Assembly: GCA_021845885.1 (NCBI GenBank)
Contig: JAJZVB010000010.1
Location: forward strand, 1 to 32,979
Reading direction: 5' to 3'
DNA from: Pseudomonadota bacterium
Lineage (GTDB): Bacteria > Pseudomonadota > Gammaproteobacteria > Burkholderiales > JABEVD01
DNA length: 32,979 bases
Numbering within the stretch: position 1 is the first letter of the stretch; each line of letters begins with the position of its first letter. Positions 17,500-26,139 of the stretch are shown here, in pieces. The notes under the pieces were generated by a model that worked only from the letters and a program-made list of their open reading frames with translations, was not told where the DNA came from and searched no databases. A program made the position numbers and the translations under genes.

Positions 17500-18602
17500 A
17501 AAGAATACTCTGCGTTGTCGGGGCAAGACCCAATTTCATGAAAATCGCCCCGATCATGAAAGCAATGGCCTCGTACGAAGGCATCAAGGCGCTTCTCGTC
17601 CATACCGGGCAGCATTACGACAATGCCATGAACCATCAGTTTTTCGTCGAGCTCGGCATCCCCGAACCGGATGTCAATCTCGAGGTGGGCTCGGGGAGTC
17701 ACGCGATCCAGACTGCTGAAATCATGAAGCGCTTCGAGCCTGTGGTGGACAACGAAAACCCGGATGCCATCCTTGTGGTGGGGGATGTCAACTCGACCAT
17801 CGCCTGCGCGCTGGTTGCCTCCAAAAAGGGCATCCCCATCGTGCATGTCGAAGCGGGACTGAGAAGCTTCGACCGAACCATGCCCGAAGAAATCAACAGG
17901 GTCCTCACCGACCAGATTTCCGACCTCCTTTTCACCACCGAGCGCGTTGCGGAAAACAACCTGCTCCGCGAAGGCATTGCCGGAGAGCGCATCCATTTCG
18001 TCGGCAATGTCATGATCGACACGCTCCACCACAACCTTCCGCGCGCCGTTTCACCGAAAGATACTTTTTCCGATGAGCATTTTTCCTCGAAACCCTATGC
18101 AGCGCTGACGCTGCATCGTCCCTCGAATGTCGACGACAAGGACACGCTAACCTCCCTGCTCGAAACGATCCGGGAAATCAGCAAAAAGATCAACGTGGTT
18201 TTCCCCGTGCATCCGAGAACGAAGGGCAAAATAGACCATTTCGGACTGAATCATCTGCTCGAGAACCCCAGGCTGCTCGTTCTTCCCCCGCTCGGCTACC
18301 TGGAGATGCTGGGACTGATGCGGGACGCGAAACTTTTCCTCACCGATTCGGGAGGCATCCAGGAAGAAACCACTGCGCTCGGTGTCCCCTGCATCACCTT
18401 GCGCAACAATACCGAGAGGCGGATCACGATCGACGAGGGAACCAACACCCTGGCGGGGCAAGACAGGGAAAAAATACTTTCCCTGTTCTCCGACATCATG
18501 GAGACGGGCGGAAAAACCGGCAAGATCCCCGAATTCTGGGACGGGAAGGCCTCCCTCAGGATCGTCGAAATCATGGGAAACTGGCTGCAGGCGGGAAAAT
18601 AA
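17496..18602 (+). CDS. wecB: UDP-N-acetylglucosamine 2-epimerase (non-hydrolysing)
   Basis: Cytoplasmic enzyme that interconverts UDP-GlcNAc and UDP-ManNAc, so the EPS probably contains ManNAc or a derivative. The 368 residues carry GARPNFMK at 9-16, GDVNST at 96-101, HVEAGLRS at 117-124, PEEINR at 130-135, TLHRPSN near 205 and DSGGIQEE near 285, all diagnostic. The ATG at 17496 overlaps the ATPase stop (ATGA) and has AAAGGAAAG upstream; a longer open frame from 17139 is only overlap. No UDP-ManNAc dehydrogenase (wecC) is seen in the window, so ManNAc itself may be the sugar used, or the dehydrogenase lies elsewhere. Confidence 0.94.
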   Translation: MKRILCVVGARPNFMKIAPIMKAMASYEGIKALLVHTGQHYDNAMNHQFFVELGIPEPDVNLEVGSGSHAIQTAEIMKRFEPVVDNENPDAILVVGDVNSTIACALVASKKGIPIVHVEAGLRSFDRTMPEEINRVLTDQISDLLFTTERVAENNLLREGIAGERIHFVGNVMIDTLHHNLPRAVSPKDTFSDEHFSSKPYAALTLHRPSNVDDKDTLTSLLETIREISKKINVVFPVHPRTKGKIDHFGLNHLLENPRLLVLPPLGYLEMLGLMRDAKLFLTDSGGIQEETTALGVPCITLRNNTERRITIDEGTNTLAGQDREKILSLFSDIMETGGKTGKIPEFWDGKASLRIVEIMGNWLQAGK

Positions 18603-19430
18603 ATGCTGCGCAATGCCATGACCATAGACGTGGAGGATTATTTCCAGGTTTCCGCCTTCGAAAACCATATTCCGCGCGAAAACTGGGAAAACCTGCCCTG
18701 CAGGATAGAACGCAACATCGAACTGATCCTCTCGCTTCTCGACGAAAAGAAGATACGGGCCACTTTCTTCACGCTGGGCTGGATCGCACTGCGCTATCCT
18801 GAAATGGTGAGGCGGATCGTCGAAAACGGGCATGAACTGGCTAGCCACGGCAGCAGCCATGCCAGGGTCAGCGACCAGGATCCCGACTCGTTCAGACTGG
18901 ATGTCAGGCAAAGCAAACATCTGCTCGAAGACATCGGCGGCGGGGAGGTGAAAGGCTACCGGGCGCCGAGCTTCTCCATAGGCGCCAAAAACCTCTGGGC
19001 GCTGGATATCCTCGAGGAAGAAGGCTATCGTTACAGCTCGAGCATCTATCCCATCCGGCACGACCATTACGGCATGCCCGAGGCCCCGCGCTTCGGATTC
19101 AGGCACAAAGGCCTGCTGGAACTTCCCGCAACCACTGTTTCGCTCTTCAGCCGCAATCTTCCCGCGGCAGGGGGCGGTTATTTCAGGCTGCTGCCCTATC
19201 CCCTCTCGAAATGGATGATAGAACGGGTCAACAGGGTAGACAATGAGCCCTGCATCTTCTATTTCCATCCCTGGGAACTCGATCCCGGGCAACCCCGCCA
19301 GAAGGGGGTCAGCCTGAAAACGCGTTTCCGCCATTACTGCAACCTGTCACAAATGGAGAGGAAAATACGTTCCCTCCTTTCGGATTTCGAGTGGGACAGA
19401 ATGGACTGCATTTTCCTGGAGCAATCATGA
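18603..19430 (+). CDS. XrtA-system polysaccharide deacetylase (NodB/CE4 fold)
   Basis: Metal-dependent deacetylase expected to remove N-acetyl groups from EPS sugars and expose free amines. The 275 residues start with the family motif MTIDVEDYF (Asp9, Asp12); metal-binding histidines are His82 and His86 in SHGSSH. The RAPSFSI block follows near 120, and FYFHPWELDPGQP occurs near the C-terminus. No signal peptide is visible, so it may act on lipid-linked intermediates in the cytoplasm or leave by another route. It begins directly after the wecB stop (TAA-ATG) and overlaps the next gene by four bases. Confidence 0.94.
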   Translation: MLRNAMTIDVEDYFQVSAFENHIPRENWENLPCRIERNIELILSLLDEKKIRATFFTLGWIALRYPEMVRRIVENGHELASHGSSHARVSDQDPDSFRLDVRQSKHLLEDIGGGEVKGYRAPSFSIGAKNLWALDILEEEGYRYSSSIYPIRHDHYGMPEAPRFGFRHKGLLELPATTVSLFSRNLPAAGGGYFRLLPYPLSKWMIERVNRVDNEPCIFYFHPWELDPGQPRQKGVSLKTRFRHYCNLSQMERKIRSLLSDFEWDRMDCIFLEQS

Positions 19431-20452
19431 CTGCGGTACGCCTGATGCAACCCGAGGACGAGACAAAATGGGATGCCTTTGTCGAAACCTGCGTGGACGC
19501 GACCTTCTTCCATCGTTCGGGGTGGAAGAAAATCATCGAACGCGCCTTCGGCCACAAGACCTATTTCCTTCTTGCCGAGGATGAAGGCCATATCACCGGA
19601 ATCCTTCCGCTCGCCGAAATCAGGCATTTTCTTTTCGGACATTCTCTTTCCTCCCTTCCGTTTTGCGTATACGGAGGGATAGCGGCCATGACTGACGCCG
19701 CCAGGGAACTGCTCGACGCTGCAGCGCAAGAACTCGCATCCGAACTGAACGTCGATTATCTCGAATACCGCAACATCAGGCCGCATCATGAAGACTGGCC
19801 GTCCAAGGATCTCTACGTCACATTCCGCAAAGCCATCGATCCGGACGTGGAGCAGAACATGAAGAACATTCCGAGAAAACAGCGCGCCATGGTGAGAAGC
19901 GGCATCAAGAACGGACTCGAAGCCGAAATCGACGCAGGCGTCGACCGCTTTTTCGACGTGTTTTCGGACAACATGCTGCGTCACGGCACGCCTGCGCTCT
20001 CAAGAAGCTATTTTTCCCTGCTCATGGACGTATTCGGCAAGGACTGCGAAGTGCTGACCGTCACCCGGGAAGGAAATGCCGTGAGCAGCGTCCTTTCCTT
20101 CTATTTCAAGGACGAAGTCCTGCCCTATTATGCGGGCGACATGCCGGAAGCGAGATTGCTTGCTGCGAACGACTTCAAATACTGGGAGCTCATGAAACGG
20201 GCCTGCGAGCGGGGATATAAAATTTTCGACTACGGCCGGAGCAAGCGCGGCACGGGATCCTTCGATTTCAAGAAAAACTGGGGATTCGAGCCCACACCGC
20301 TGAATTACGAATACCTGCTCCACAAGGCAAAAAGGGTTCCTGACCAGAATCCGCTCAATCCGAAATACCAGCTTTTCATCAAGGCATGGAGAAGGCTCCC
20401 GAAGCAGGTCGCCAATGCCATCGGCCCGTATATCGTGAAAAACCTGGGCTGA
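19427..20452 (+). CDS. XrtA/PEP-CTERM-associated FemAB-like protein
   Basis: A 341-residue GNAT-fold, FemAB-like transferase (TIGR03019 type). FemAB enzymes add amino acids from tRNA to amines; here the acceptor is probably an amino sugar freed by the deacetylase encoded just upstream (inference). It carries the expected TFFHRSGWKKIIERAF opening, a PRKQRAMVR segment near 150, a VLSFYF strand, the YYAGD...ANDFKYWELMKRA core near 240, and FDYGRSKRGTGSFDFKKNWGF near the end. The start ATG at 19427 overlaps the deacetylase stop (ATGA) and has GGAG six bases upstream. It is the second FemAB-like gene in the locus. Confidence 0.92.
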   Translation: MTAVRLMQPEDETKWDAFVETCVDATFFHRSGWKKIIERAFGHKTYFLLAEDEGHITGILPLAEIRHFLFGHSLSSLPFCVYGGIAAMTDAARELLDAAAQELASELNVDYLEYRNIRPHHEDWPSKDLYVTFRKAIDPDVEQNMKNIPRKQRAMVRSGIKNGLEAEIDAGVDRFFDVFSDNMLRHGTPALSRSYFSLLMDVFGKDCEVLTVTREGNAVSSVLSFYFKDEVLPYYAGDMPEARLLAANDFKYWELMKRACERGYKIFDYGRSKRGTGSFDFKKNWGFEPTPLNYEYLLHKAKRVPDQNPLNPKYQLFIKAWRRLPKQVANAIGPYIVKNLG

Positions 20453-20454
20453 AG

Positions 20455-21639
20455 ATGCCTGAGAACCTGCTTTTTCTTTCCCACCGCATACCTTATCCGC
20501 CCAACAAGGGGGACAAGATCAGGTCGTTCCATCTCCTCGACCATTTGCGCAAGCAATACAGGGTGCATCTCGGCACTTTCGTGGACGACGGGAAGGACTG
20601 GATTCACGCAGAAAAAATGAAGGAAATTTGCGGCGAATGCTGCATCGTTCCCCTGAATCCGCGCCTGTCCAGACTGACTAGCCTGAAAGGGCTGGCTTCC
20701 GGCGAGGCCCTCACCCTGCCCTATTACCGAAACAATACATTGCAGGCCTGGGTGGACAGCCTGATCGAAAATCTCTCCATAGAAAAAATCGTCGTGTTTT
20801 CATCGGCCATGGCGCAATATGTCGAGAAGCACACCGATGCGCTCAGGATCATGGATTTCGTCGACATCGATTCAGACAAATGGACCCAGTATGCCGATTC
20901 CAAGCCCTGGCCGCTGAACGCGATCTACAGAAGGGAAGGTCAGTTGTTGGAAAAGTACGAAAGGAAGATCGCGTCGGCTTTCGACGTCTCCTTTTTCGTC
21001 TCCCCGCAGGAAGCGGATCATTTCAGGACCATTGCACCTGAATGCTCGTCCAAAATCCATTATTACAGCAACGGCGTGGATGCCGAATACTTCTCGCCCG
21101 AAAGGGCTTATCCCAACCCTTTCCGGGAAGATGAAAAGGCGATCGTGTTCACCGGCGCGATGGATTACTGGCCCAACATCGAAGCCGTGACCTGGTTTTC
21201 CAAAGAAATTTTCCCTCTCGTTCTGAAAAGCGAACCTCGGGCGCGCTTCCATATCGTCGGATCGAATCCCGCCAGGGAAGTGAAGCATCTTTCCGCTCTT
21301 CAGGGCGTGACCGTCACGGGCAGGGTCGAGGACGTCAGGCCCTATCTCTTTCACGCGAGGCTGGCGGTAGCCCCCCTCAGGATCGCAAGAGGCATACAGA
21401 ACAAGGTGCTCGAAGCCATGGCCATGGCAAAACCTGTCGTCGCCTCGCCCCAGGCGCTCGAAGGCATCGTCGAGAACGAAAGCTGCATCTGTGCGAGGGA
21501 CGAAATCGAATTTTCCGGGCATGTGCTCCGCCTGCTTGGAAATTCAGGGGAAATGTCCGGACGCTCGCGCATCCTTGAAAGCTACGACTGGGAAAGGAAT
21601 CTTGAAAAGATTGCCTCATTCCTGGAAGGAAAATCGTGA
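20455..21639 (+). CDS. Glycosyltransferase, PEP-CTERM/exosortase A system (TIGR03087, stp1 type)
   Basis: GT-B fold, GT4-like glycosyltransferase of 394 residues acting at the cytoplasmic face of the membrane. The N-terminal LFLSHRIPYPPNKGDKIRS motif and the C-terminal PLRIARGIQNKVLEAMA block are the hallmarks of this exosortase-linked family. An Arg occupies the first Glu position of the usual EX7E motif, which is normal for the family. I set the start at the ATG at 20455, two bases after the FemAB-like gene; a longer frame from 20386 only overlaps it. Its stop overlaps the xrtA GTG start. Donor and acceptor are unknown. Confidence 0.93.
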   Translation: MPENLLFLSHRIPYPPNKGDKIRSFHLLDHLRKQYRVHLGTFVDDGKDWIHAEKMKEICGECCIVPLNPRLSRLTSLKGLASGEALTLPYYRNNTLQAWVDSLIENLSIEKIVVFSSAMAQYVEKHTDALRIMDFVDIDSDKWTQYADSKPWPLNAIYRREGQLLEKYERKIASAFDVSFFVSPQEADHFRTIAPECSSKIHYYSNGVDAEYFSPERAYPNPFREDEKAIVFTGAMDYWPNIEAVTWFSKEIFPLVLKSEPRARFHIVGSNPAREVKHLSALQGVTVTGRVEDVRPYLFHARLAVAPLRIARGIQNKVLEAMAMAKPVVASPQALEGIVENESCICARDEIEFSGHVLRLLGNSGEMSGRSRILESYDWERNLEKIASFLEGKS

Positions 21640-23147
21640 ACAGGCGCTGGAAAATCGCCCTGTTCTGTCTTTTCCTGGCGATATCGGCTTCGATGCTGCC
21701 GAACCTCGCCGTGATCGCCTTCACGGTCCGTACCTGGGCCAGCAATGAAACCTATACGCACGGATTCCTGATTTTCCCTATAGCCGCGTGGCTGATCTGG
21801 AGAAAGCGGGAGATCCTTTCCGCAATGTCTCCGGAACCCGCATGGCCAGGTCTTTTTCCCTTCCTTCTGCTCGCCGTGATCTGGCAGCTCGGCCACCAGG
21901 CGGACGTCATGGTGGTCCAGCAATATGGCCTGATCGGCATGATCGTCGCCTCATCCTGGATCATTCTGGGGAAGAAAATTTTTTATCAGATTTCCTTCCC
22001 CCTTTTCTTCCTTTTCCTTTCCGTTCCCATCGGCGATGCGCTCATTCCGGCCCTGATGAACTTCACTGCGGATTTCACCGTTGACGCGCTGCAGCTGACC
22101 GGAATACCCGTATACCGGGAAGGCACCTTCTTCAGCCTCCCTGACGGAAACTGGTCCGTCGTCGAAGCCTGCTCAGGCCTGAGGTACCTGATTTCTTCGC
22201 TGACGCTGGGCATCCTCTACGCCTACCTGACTTACCATAGCCTCTTCAGAAAACTCGTCTTCATTCTTTTTTCGGCCCTGGTCCCGATTCTGGCGAACGG
22301 GGTCAGGGCCTACATGATCGTCATGATCGGCCATCTGGCCGGCATGCGCTACGCCACGGGAATAGATCATCTGATCTACGGATGGATATTCTTCGGCCTC
22401 GTGATGCTCCTGCTTTTCTGGATAGGTTCATTCTTCAAGGAAAAGGAAGACCTGCAGGAAACCGGGGAAAGACAAGAAGCCCTGACAGTTCAGGAGTCTT
22501 CGTCGCCATTCTTCGCCGCAACGACGATCATCCTGGCAATTGTCCTTTCGAACTGGGCCTACGCGTCACACCTCGACAGGAAGCTGCAAAGGTTTTCCCA
22601 AGTCGAACTGAACATGCCGGAAATCGCAGGCTGGCAGGAGGACGGCATTTCCTTCTGGAGGCCTCATTACCTGGGAAGCCGGGCAAGCATCAACAAAAGC
22701 TACAGAACGGAAGGAAAGGAAGTTTTTCTTTTCGTCGCCTATTACCGCAACCAGAGCCTGGGGAAAGAGCTCGTCACTTCCGGAAATCAGCTGGTGACCA
22801 CCACGGATCCCGTATGGGGGAAAGTCGGGGAAGCGGCCATCGAAGCCGGTAGCGGGAAAGAAAAATTCCTCATTCATCAGGCGAAGCTCAAATCGGCGAA
22901 CGGACGCCTGCTTGCCTGGGAATGGTATTGGGTGAACGGCGAATGGACGAGCAACCCCTACAGGGCTAAATTCCTCGAGGCCGAATCGAGAATGGCGCAC
23001 GGCTCGGACGACGCAGCGGAAATCGTCATCTCGACCCCCTATTCCACGGATCCGGATCAGGCATCAGCGATTCTCGGGGATTTCCTGAAGCAGTCGTTGC
23101 CCGACATCAAGACCATGCTCGATCATGCGGCAAGGCAAATGAAATGA
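21636..23147 (+). CDS. xrtA: Exosortase A with fused C-terminal EpsI domain
   Basis: Integral-membrane cysteine transpeptidase/protease that cleaves the PEP-CTERM tail of secreted proteins and probably attaches them to a surface molecule. In 503 residues, eight or so membrane helices fill the first 290. The catalytic set is visible: Cys179 in ACSGLRY, Arg224 in NGVRAY and His245 in DHLIYG. A soluble C-terminal part (about 310-503) is the EpsI-like domain (FVAYYRNQSLGKELV, WEWYWVNG). The start is GTG at 21636, overlapping the glycosyltransferase stop (GTGA) with GGAAGGAAAA upstream. No PEP-CTERM protein is found in the window, so its substrates are encoded elsewhere. Confidence 0.97.
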   Translation: MNRRWKIALFCLFLAISASMLPNLAVIAFTVRTWASNETYTHGFLIFPIAAWLIWRKREILSAMSPEPAWPGLFPFLLLAVIWQLGHQADVMVVQQYGLIGMIVASSWIILGKKIFYQISFPLFFLFLSVPIGDALIPALMNFTADFTVDALQLTGIPVYREGTFFSLPDGNWSVVEACSGLRYLISSLTLGILYAYLTYHSLFRKLVFILFSALVPILANGVRAYMIVMIGHLAGMRYATGIDHLIYGWIFFGLVMLLLFWIGSFFKEKEDLQETGERQEALTVQESSSPFFAATTIILAIVLSNWAYASHLDRKLQRFSQVELNMPEIAGWQEDGISFWRPHYLGSRASINKSYRTEGKEVFLFVAYYRNQSLGKELVTSGNQLVTTTDPVWGKVGEAAIEAGSGKEKFLIHQAKLKSANGRLLAWEWYWVNGEWTSNPYRAKFLEAESRMAHGSDDAAEIVISTPYSTDPDQASAILGDFLKQSLPDIKTMLDHAARQMK

Positions 23148-24247
23148 AGCTGATCGCCCATGTCATTTACCGCCTGGACATCGGCGGTCTGGAGAATGGT
23201 CTGGTCAACCTGATCAACCGCATGCCCGACGACCGTTACCGGCATGCCATCCTCTGCCTGAAAGGCTATTCCGATTTCAGCTCGAGAATAAGAAAGAACG
23301 TCGAACTCATCGATATCGGGAAGAAGGAAGGCCAGGACATGGGCATGCATCTCAGGCTCTGGAAAGCGTTCAGAAAGCTGAAGCCCGATATCGTCCACAC
23401 CCGGAATCTCGCGACGCTAGAAGCCGTCGTGCCCGCAACCATGGCAGGCGTGAAGACGAGGATACACGGCGAGCACGGCAGGGACGTCAATGACCTCGAT
23501 GGCAGCAACAGGAAATACAGGCTCGTCAGACGCGCCTATTCCCCTTTCGTCACCCGCTATATCGCGTTGTCGCGTGACCTCCAGTCCTACCTCGACGAGA
23601 AGGTCGGCATTCCGGAAAGGAAAATCTCCCAGATTTACAACGGGGTCGACTCGGCCAGGTTCCACCCGGCCAATGGTTCCAAGGATCATTTCGTCATCGG
23701 GACGGTGGGCAGGATGCAGCCTGTCAAGGATCAGCTGACGCTGGCCAGGGCATTCGTCCGCCTGCTTGAAATCGCGCCGCAATACCGGGAAAAGGTCCGC
23801 CTCCTCATGGTGGGGGAAGGGCCATTGAAAAGCGAGGCTCAAAACCTGCTGAAAGCTTCAGGCCATGCCGAACTCGCCGAATTCACGGGAGCAAGCGACG
23901 ATGTTCCGGAAATGATGAGAAAAATGGATTTATTCGTCCTGCCTTCCCTGGCCGAAGGCATATCCAACACCATACTGGAAGCCATGGCTTCAGGCCTCCC
24001 CGTGATCGCGACGAACGTGGGGGGCAATCCCGAGCTCGTCTTGCACGGCCAAACCGGCCTGATCGTGCCGCCATCGGATGCCGAACGCATGGCACTATCC
24101 ATGCTGACATACCTTTCAAACCAGGATCTTGCGATTTGCCACAGCCGTGCCGCAAGGCGCAGGATGGAAGAACATTTCAGCATGGAAGCCATGGTCAGGA
24201 ACTATATGCAAGTATACGACGATTGTTTGATGAAAGCGGAAAAATAA
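23144..24247 (+). CDS. Glycosyltransferase, PEP-CTERM/exosortase A system (TIGR03088, stp2 type)
   Basis: GT4 family glycosyltransferase of 367 residues. It opens with IAHVIYRLDIGGLENGLVNL, the typical family start, has the HGEHGRD loop near 110 and a full EX7E motif (EGISNTILE near 275) followed by AMASGLPVIAT. It therefore looks catalytically complete and retaining. The start ATG at 23144 overlaps the xrtA stop by four bases, a placement seen in other XrtA loci. The sugar donor cannot be deduced. Confidence 0.94.
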   Translation: MKLIAHVIYRLDIGGLENGLVNLINRMPDDRYRHAILCLKGYSDFSSRIRKNVELIDIGKKEGQDMGMHLRLWKAFRKLKPDIVHTRNLATLEAVVPATMAGVKTRIHGEHGRDVNDLDGSNRKYRLVRRAYSPFVTRYIALSRDLQSYLDEKVGIPERKISQIYNGVDSARFHPANGSKDHFVIGTVGRMQPVKDQLTLARAFVRLLEIAPQYREKVRLLMVGEGPLKSEAQNLLKASGHAELAEFTGASDDVPEMMRKMDLFVLPSLAEGISNTILEAMASGLPVIATNVGGNPELVLHGQTGLIVPPSDAERMALSMLTYLSNQDLAICHSRAARRRMEEHFSMEAMVRNYMQVYDDCLMKAEK

Positions 24248-24248
24248 C

Positions 24249-26138
24249 ATGTGCGGAATCGCCGGAATTTTCGACACCAGGGAAAAGTCAGCCATTGCAA
24301 GGGACATTCTCCATGCCATGAACGAGTCCCAATACCACAGGGGACCGGACGAAGGGGGAATGCATCTCGAGGCAGGACTCGGATTCGCCCACCGGAGACT
24401 CTCGATCATCGACCTTTCATCCGGCCAGCAGCCGCTTTTCAACGAGGATGGCAGCGTCGTGGTGGTATTCAACGGGGAAATCTACAACTTCGTCGAACTC
24501 ATGCCGGAACTCGAGGCCCTGGGACACAAATTCAGAACCCATTGCGATACGGAGGTCATCGTGCATGCCTGGGAGGAATGGGGGGAAGAATGCGTGCACC
24601 GCTTCAGGGGCATGTTCGCCTTCGCGCTTTGGGACAGGAACAGGAACACGCTTTTTCTGGCGAGGGACAGGCTGGGCGTGAAGCCGCTCTATTACAGCCT
24701 GCTCCAAAACGGTCTTTTCCTTTTCGGATCGGAACTGAAATCCCTGCTCGTCCATCCGGGGCTTCCCCGCGAAATGGATCCTTACGCCGTCGAGGAATAT
24801 TTCGCCTACGGCTATGTTCCCGAGCCGAGAACCATTTTCAGGGATGCAAAAAAGCTTCCTCCAGGGCATTGCATCACGTTATTCAGGGGAAAGCCCATGG
24901 GCGAGCCGGTCCGGTACTGGGACATCCCGTTCAAGTCCCACGACCCGATCTCCGAAAAAGACGCGCAGCAAGAGCTTCTGGCGCGGCTAGAGGAAGCGGT
25001 GAGCATCAGGCTGGTCGCCGAAGTGCCCCTGGGGGCCTTCCTTTCCGGAGGCGTCGACTCGGGCGCAGTGGTGGCGATGATGGCGGGGCTTTCGAAGGAT
25101 CCCGTGAACACCTGTTCGATCGCATTCAACGACCCGAAATATAACGAGGCGGAATATGCCGCCAGGGTCGCCGAACGCTACCATACCCGGCACAGCGTAG
25201 GCACTGTCGAACCTGACGATTTCGCCCTTCTCGACAGATTGGCCCTGCTCTACGACGAGCCCTATGCGGACAGTTCGGCCCTTCCCACCTACAGGGTATG
25301 CGAACTGGCGAAGAAAAACGTCACCGTGGCCCTTTCCGGGGACGGCGGCGACGAGAATCTCGCCGGATACCGGCGGTACAAATTCCACATGATGGAAGAA
25401 AAAATGCGATCGATGCTGCCCCTGGGAATCCGGCGCCCGCTTTTCGGCTTCCTCGGATCGGTTTATCCCAAGCTCGACCGTGCGCCCAGGATGTTCAGGG
25501 CCAAATCCACTTTCGAGGCGCTCGCGAGGGATTCCGTCGAAGGCTATTTCCACAGCGTCTCGATACTCGGAAACAGGCTGAGATCGCGCCTCTTCAGCGG
25601 GAAGTTCCTGCAGGAACTGCAGGGCTACGAAGCGGCCGAAGTGCTGAAAAGCCATGCGAAGAATTCCCCGACGGAAGACCCCCTCTCGCTCATCCAGTAT
25701 CTCGACATGAAAACCTACCTTCCGGGGGACATCCTCACCAAGGTGGACCGGGCGAGCATGGCGCATGCCCTGGAAGTCAGAGTGCCCCTACTCGATCACA
25801 AGTTCGTCGAATGGGTTTCCGGACTGCCTCCGGAATACAAGTTGAGGGACGGGGAAGGGAAATACATCTTCAAGAAGGCGCTATCGAACCATCTTCCCGA
25901 AGACATCCTTTACCGGCCGAAGATGGGCTTCGCAGTACCCCTCGCGGGCTGGTTCAGGGGGCCTTTGAGGGAGCGGGTCAGGCAGTCCATTCTGGGCGAA
26001 AGGCTCATCGACACCGGGCTTTTCGATCCTTCCTTCCTTTCCCATCTCGTCGAAGAGCATCAGGCCGGGCGCCGCGACTACAGCGCACCGATCTGGTCGC
26101 TCCTGATGTTCGAGTCCTTCCTGAAACAGGCGAATTGA
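24249..26138 (+). CDS. XrtA/PEP-CTERM-system amidotransferase (asparagine synthase-like)
   Basis: Glutamine-dependent, asparagine-synthase-like enzyme of 629 residues. The N-terminal glutaminase domain has the nucleophile Cys2 (MCGIAGIF), RGPD at 31-34 and NGEIYN at 75-80. The C-terminal ATP-dependent synthetase domain has the PP-loop SGGVDS at 266-271 and SGDGGDE near 365. All key residues are present. In EPS loci such proteins probably amidate a sugar carboxylate (for example a uronic acid) instead of aspartate; this is inference. It starts one base after the preceding stop, with a weak ribosome site. The next gene starts one base after its stop. Confidence 0.94.
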   Translation: MCGIAGIFDTREKSAIARDILHAMNESQYHRGPDEGGMHLEAGLGFAHRRLSIIDLSSGQQPLFNEDGSVVVVFNGEIYNFVELMPELEALGHKFRTHCDTEVIVHAWEEWGEECVHRFRGMFAFALWDRNRNTLFLARDRLGVKPLYYSLLQNGLFLFGSELKSLLVHPGLPREMDPYAVEEYFAYGYVPEPRTIFRDAKKLPPGHCITLFRGKPMGEPVRYWDIPFKSHDPISEKDAQQELLARLEEAVSIRLVAEVPLGAFLSGGVDSGAVVAMMAGLSKDPVNTCSIAFNDPKYNEAEYAARVAERYHTRHSVGTVEPDDFALLDRLALLYDEPYADSSALPTYRVCELAKKNVTVALSGDGGDENLAGYRRYKFHMMEEKMRSMLPLGIRRPLFGFLGSVYPKLDRAPRMFRAKSTFEALARDSVEGYFHSVSILGNRLRSRLFSGKFLQELQGYEAAEVLKSHAKNSPTEDPLSLIQYLDMKTYLPGDILTKVDRASMAHALEVRVPLLDHKFVEWVSGLPPEYKLRDGEGKYIFKKALSNHLPEDILYRPKMGFAVPLAGWFRGPLRERVRQSILGERLIDTGLFDPSFLSHLVEEHQAGRRDYSAPIWSLLMFESFLKQAN

Positions 26139-26139
26139 C

